64,000 bases of DNA from assembly GCF_014647675.1 (NCBI RefSeq), contig NZ_BMPQ01000032.1, positions 8,185 to 72,184 of the forward strand, read 5' to 3'. Below, one piece after another: positions 62,489-64,000 of the stretch. The stretch's first letter is position 1; each line of letters opens with the position of its first letter. A model generated the notes under the pieces. It made no database searches and was not told where the DNA came from. It saw nothing but the letters and a program-made list of their open reading frames with translations. The position numbers and the translations under genes were made by a program. The stretch is from Streptomyces flaveus. Lineage in GTDB: Bacteria; Actinomycetota; Actinomycetes; Streptomycetales; Streptomycetaceae.

Positions 62489-63606
62489 GCCGCCACCCCG
62501 CCCGCCGCCGCCCACAGCTCGGGCTGCGACTCGCGCCAGTACGACCACATCGGCCGGTTGCCGCCGTACTCGGTGCGGGCGCGGGTGAACTCGTCGTCCT
62601 TGACGGCTTCGGCGGCCGCGGCCAGGTCGATGCCGGCGATGCGCGCGTAGTTGCCGGCGAGGAAGGCGGCGCGCTGCTCCCGGGTGATCTGCTCGAGGCC
62701 GTAGCGCTCCAGGATCCGGTCGGAGAAGGTGAGCCGGGCCATCTTCTCCAGCACCGGCTGCGGGTGGAAGTGCAGAGCACCGGAGGCGTAGATGATCTTC
62801 TCCGCGCCGCCGAGCGAGATCAGCTGGGCCAGTGCCTCCTCCACGTACCCCATGCCGTGCGCCAGGATGGCGGAGGTGATCTCCAGGTTCGCGTAGACGT
62901 TGGGCAGTCGCATCAGCGCCATGGCGACCTCCTCCACGAACGGGGGGAGCCCGGCGTGCACGATCTCGAAGGAGAGGTCGATGTGGCGGATGGCGACCGT
63001 CTCGAGGTCGTCGATGCCGAACGGACCCAGCGGCACCAGGCCGTTGGGCACGATCTTGTGCAGCGCGATGATCTTTATGCCGAGCTCCTTCGCGAGCTCG
63101 AACAGCGGGTTGAACTCGGGATCGTCCAGGCGCCAACTGAGGTCGGGCGAACCGGCGTTGGGGTACATCTTGATGCCGATCGTGCCCGGCACCCGGGCCA
63201 CCTGCTCGCGCAGGTCGCGCAGACAGGACTCGATGCCCAGCGCGGGGTTGATGCCGGCATACGGGACGATCCGCCGCGGCCACTTCTCGGCGAGTACCTG
63301 GTTCTTCTCGCCGTTGCACAGACCGTCCTCGAAGACGGCGTCGATGCGCAGCCGGTGGTTGACCGCCATGTCGACGTCGGACTCGGTGAACAGGGTCCAG
63401 GCGAGGAGCTCCGGCGGCCAGTCGGTGCAGAACACCTCACGCGGGATCCGGGAACCCTCGGTGGCGAACCGCTCGTGCATGCCCCAGAGCATCTCGCGCA
63501 GCGCGAAGGCGTGCAGGTTCGGGAACTCGCCGTCCTTGCGCAGATTGGCGTCCGCCACGTTGTACGGGTGCACGGTGGCGTCAATCACGAACATGTTGTC
63601 GATCAA
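62485..63606 (-). CDS. amidohydrolase-family TIM-barrel protein
   Basis: A 373-residue amidohydrolase-2-type protein. The TTG at 63606 has GGGAG at a good distance; an ATG at 63594 is possible. It opens with FVIDATVHPYN, contains GIKMYPNAG, and has later His-containing strands (IIALHKIV, FEIVHAGLPPFVEE), consistent with the TIM-barrel metal site. Members decarboxylate or hydrolyse ring acids. Close relatives accompany binuclear-iron monooxygenases. It is divergent from the MMPL gene, with two candidate operators between them. Confidence 0.85.
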   Translation of the reverse strand: MIDNMFVIDATVHPYNVADANLRKDGEFPNLHAFALREMLWGMHERFATEGSRIPREVFCTDWPPELLAWTLFTESDVDMAVNHRLRIDAVFEDGLCNGEKNQVLAEKWPRRIVPYAGINPALGIESCLRDLREQVARVPGTIGIKMYPNAGSPDLSWRLDDPEFNPLFELAKELGIKIIALHKIVPNGLVPLGPFGIDDLETVAIRHIDLSFEIVHAGLPPFVEEVAMALMRLPNVYANLEITSAILAHGMGYVEEALAQLISLGGAEKIIYASGALHFHPQPVLEKMARLTFSDRILERYGLEQITREQRAAFLAGNYARIAGIDLAAAAEAVKDDEFTRARTEYGGNRPMWSYWRESQPELWAAAGGVAA

Positions 63607-63683
63607 CTTCGGTCTCCCGTCGCCGCGTTGGCCGACCGCCCGGACCGGCCGGCGCAGTCGTGCCCGAGTCTGCGGCCATGGCC

Positions 63684-63700
63684 TTCAGCAGGGCTAAAGC
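63684..63700. promoter_or_regulatory. candidate operator copy, TTCAGC-AGG-GCTAAAGC
   Basis: First of two near-identical 17-bp near-palindromes in the divergent promoter of the amidohydrolase and MMPL genes, 62 bp before the second, which is about six helical turns. It matches the copy at 47214 in the natural-product cluster. Confidence 0.6.
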
Positions 63701-63745
63701 GCGCGGCGCCGAGCGCGTCCCGTCAGCTCGACCGAAGGAGTCCAC

Positions 63746-63762
63746 TTCAGCGGGGCTAAAGC
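63746..63762. promoter_or_regulatory. candidate operator copy, TTCAGC-GGG-GCTAAAGC
   Basis: Second copy in the same promoter region, differing from the first at one base. It ends 42 bases before the MMPL start. The near-palindromic form (TTCAGC / GCTAAA) suggests a dimeric regulator. Confidence 0.6.
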
Positions 63763-63804
63763 GTCCGCCGCGACCCTCGTCGTACCGACGGAAGGTGACG
63801 ATCC

Positions 63805-64000
63805 ATGTTCTCTGCCCTGGGCGCCGCCCTGCATGAGCGGCGGCGCATCAGCCTGTTACTGGCCGCCCTCGCGGCGGTCCTGGCCGCCGTGTTCGGCGGC
63901 ACGGTCGACAGCCGGCTCACCAACGGGCTGTCCGACTACGACGATCCCGGCGGCGCCAACGTCGCGGCCCGCCGCATCATCCAGCAGGCCACGGGAGTCG
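63805..64000 (+). CDS. MMPL-family transporter, N-terminal part (runs off window)
   Basis: The ATG at 63805 follows GAAGGTGACG. The first 65 residues read as a short cytoplasmic start, a hydrophobic helix at about residues 15-35 (LLLAALAAVLAAVFGG), and a hydrophilic stretch with SRLTNGLSDYDDPGG that matches the opening of MMPL/RND lipid transporters. The rest lies outside the window. Such transporters export lipids or hydrophobic products. The shared operator motif hints that it belongs to the cluster's regulon. Confidence 0.75.
   Translation, partial: MFSALGAALHERRRISLLLAALAAVLAAVFGGTVDSRLTNGLSDYDDPGGANVAARRIIQQATGV

Overview
The window is high-GC actinobacterial DNA, most likely from a Streptomyces or close relative. 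The signs are strong third-position G/C, frequent GTG starts, ATGA/GTGA gene overlaps, a SARP and a LAL-type LuxR regulator, a group 1h/5 [NiFe]-hydrogenase, large serine recombinases and a natural-product cluster. The many broken genes and recombinase remnants suggest an accessory part of the chromosome.

Layout. (1) 17-6600, leftward: the operon of an atmospheric-type uptake [NiFe]-hydrogenase, with both subunits, a NifU-like protein, a DUF5947 protein, two small proteins and hypA. (2) 6689-9481: a decayed patch with an IS remnant, a truncated murA-like gene, an anti-sigma-type ATPase, an XRE regulator with three frameshifts and an intact flavoprotein. (3) 9482-13551: a gene-poor stretch leading to a large serine recombinase. 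(4) 13552-16013: a PPOX protein, an NmrA-type reductase and a divergent AraC regulator. (5) 16191-29598: a LAL regulator diverging from five rightward genes, four of them unrecognised and the last a subtilase fused to an M15 peptidase. (6) 29599-30965: no clear gene. (7) 30966-38856, leftward: a six-gene operon with a trypsin-like protease, a PknG-like kinase, a VWA/zinc-ribbon protein, a GlnX-like membrane protein, a solute-binding lipoprotein and a Trypco1-type protein. (8) 38900-40436: a scar holding the C-terminal part of a second recombinase between two broken genes. (9) 40701-61582: a natural-product cluster. (10) 62111-63606: a DUF59 protein and an amidohydrolase, leftward, diverging from an MMPL transporter that runs off the right edge.

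How the genes may work together. In the natural-product cluster a SARP probably controls a fatty acyl-AMP ligase, a second AMP-ligase with a PLP decarboxylase and a carrier protein (the butirosin BtrJ/BtrK/BtrI arrangement), a second carrier protein, two acyl-CoA dehydrogenases, a ketosynthase-III-like protein without the usual His and Asn, a type III polyketide synthase, two methyltransferases, an aminotransferase, a flavin oxidoreductase and an FMN reductase. I do not recognise the product. A 17-bp near-palindrome occurs in the central divergent promoter and twice in the promoter between the amidohydrolase and the MMPL gene, so these may form one regulon.

The best candidates for undescribed systems are the protease-kinase-VWA-sensor operon (30966-38856) and the subtilase module (19195-29598). 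All family calls were made by eye from motifs and length, with no database search.
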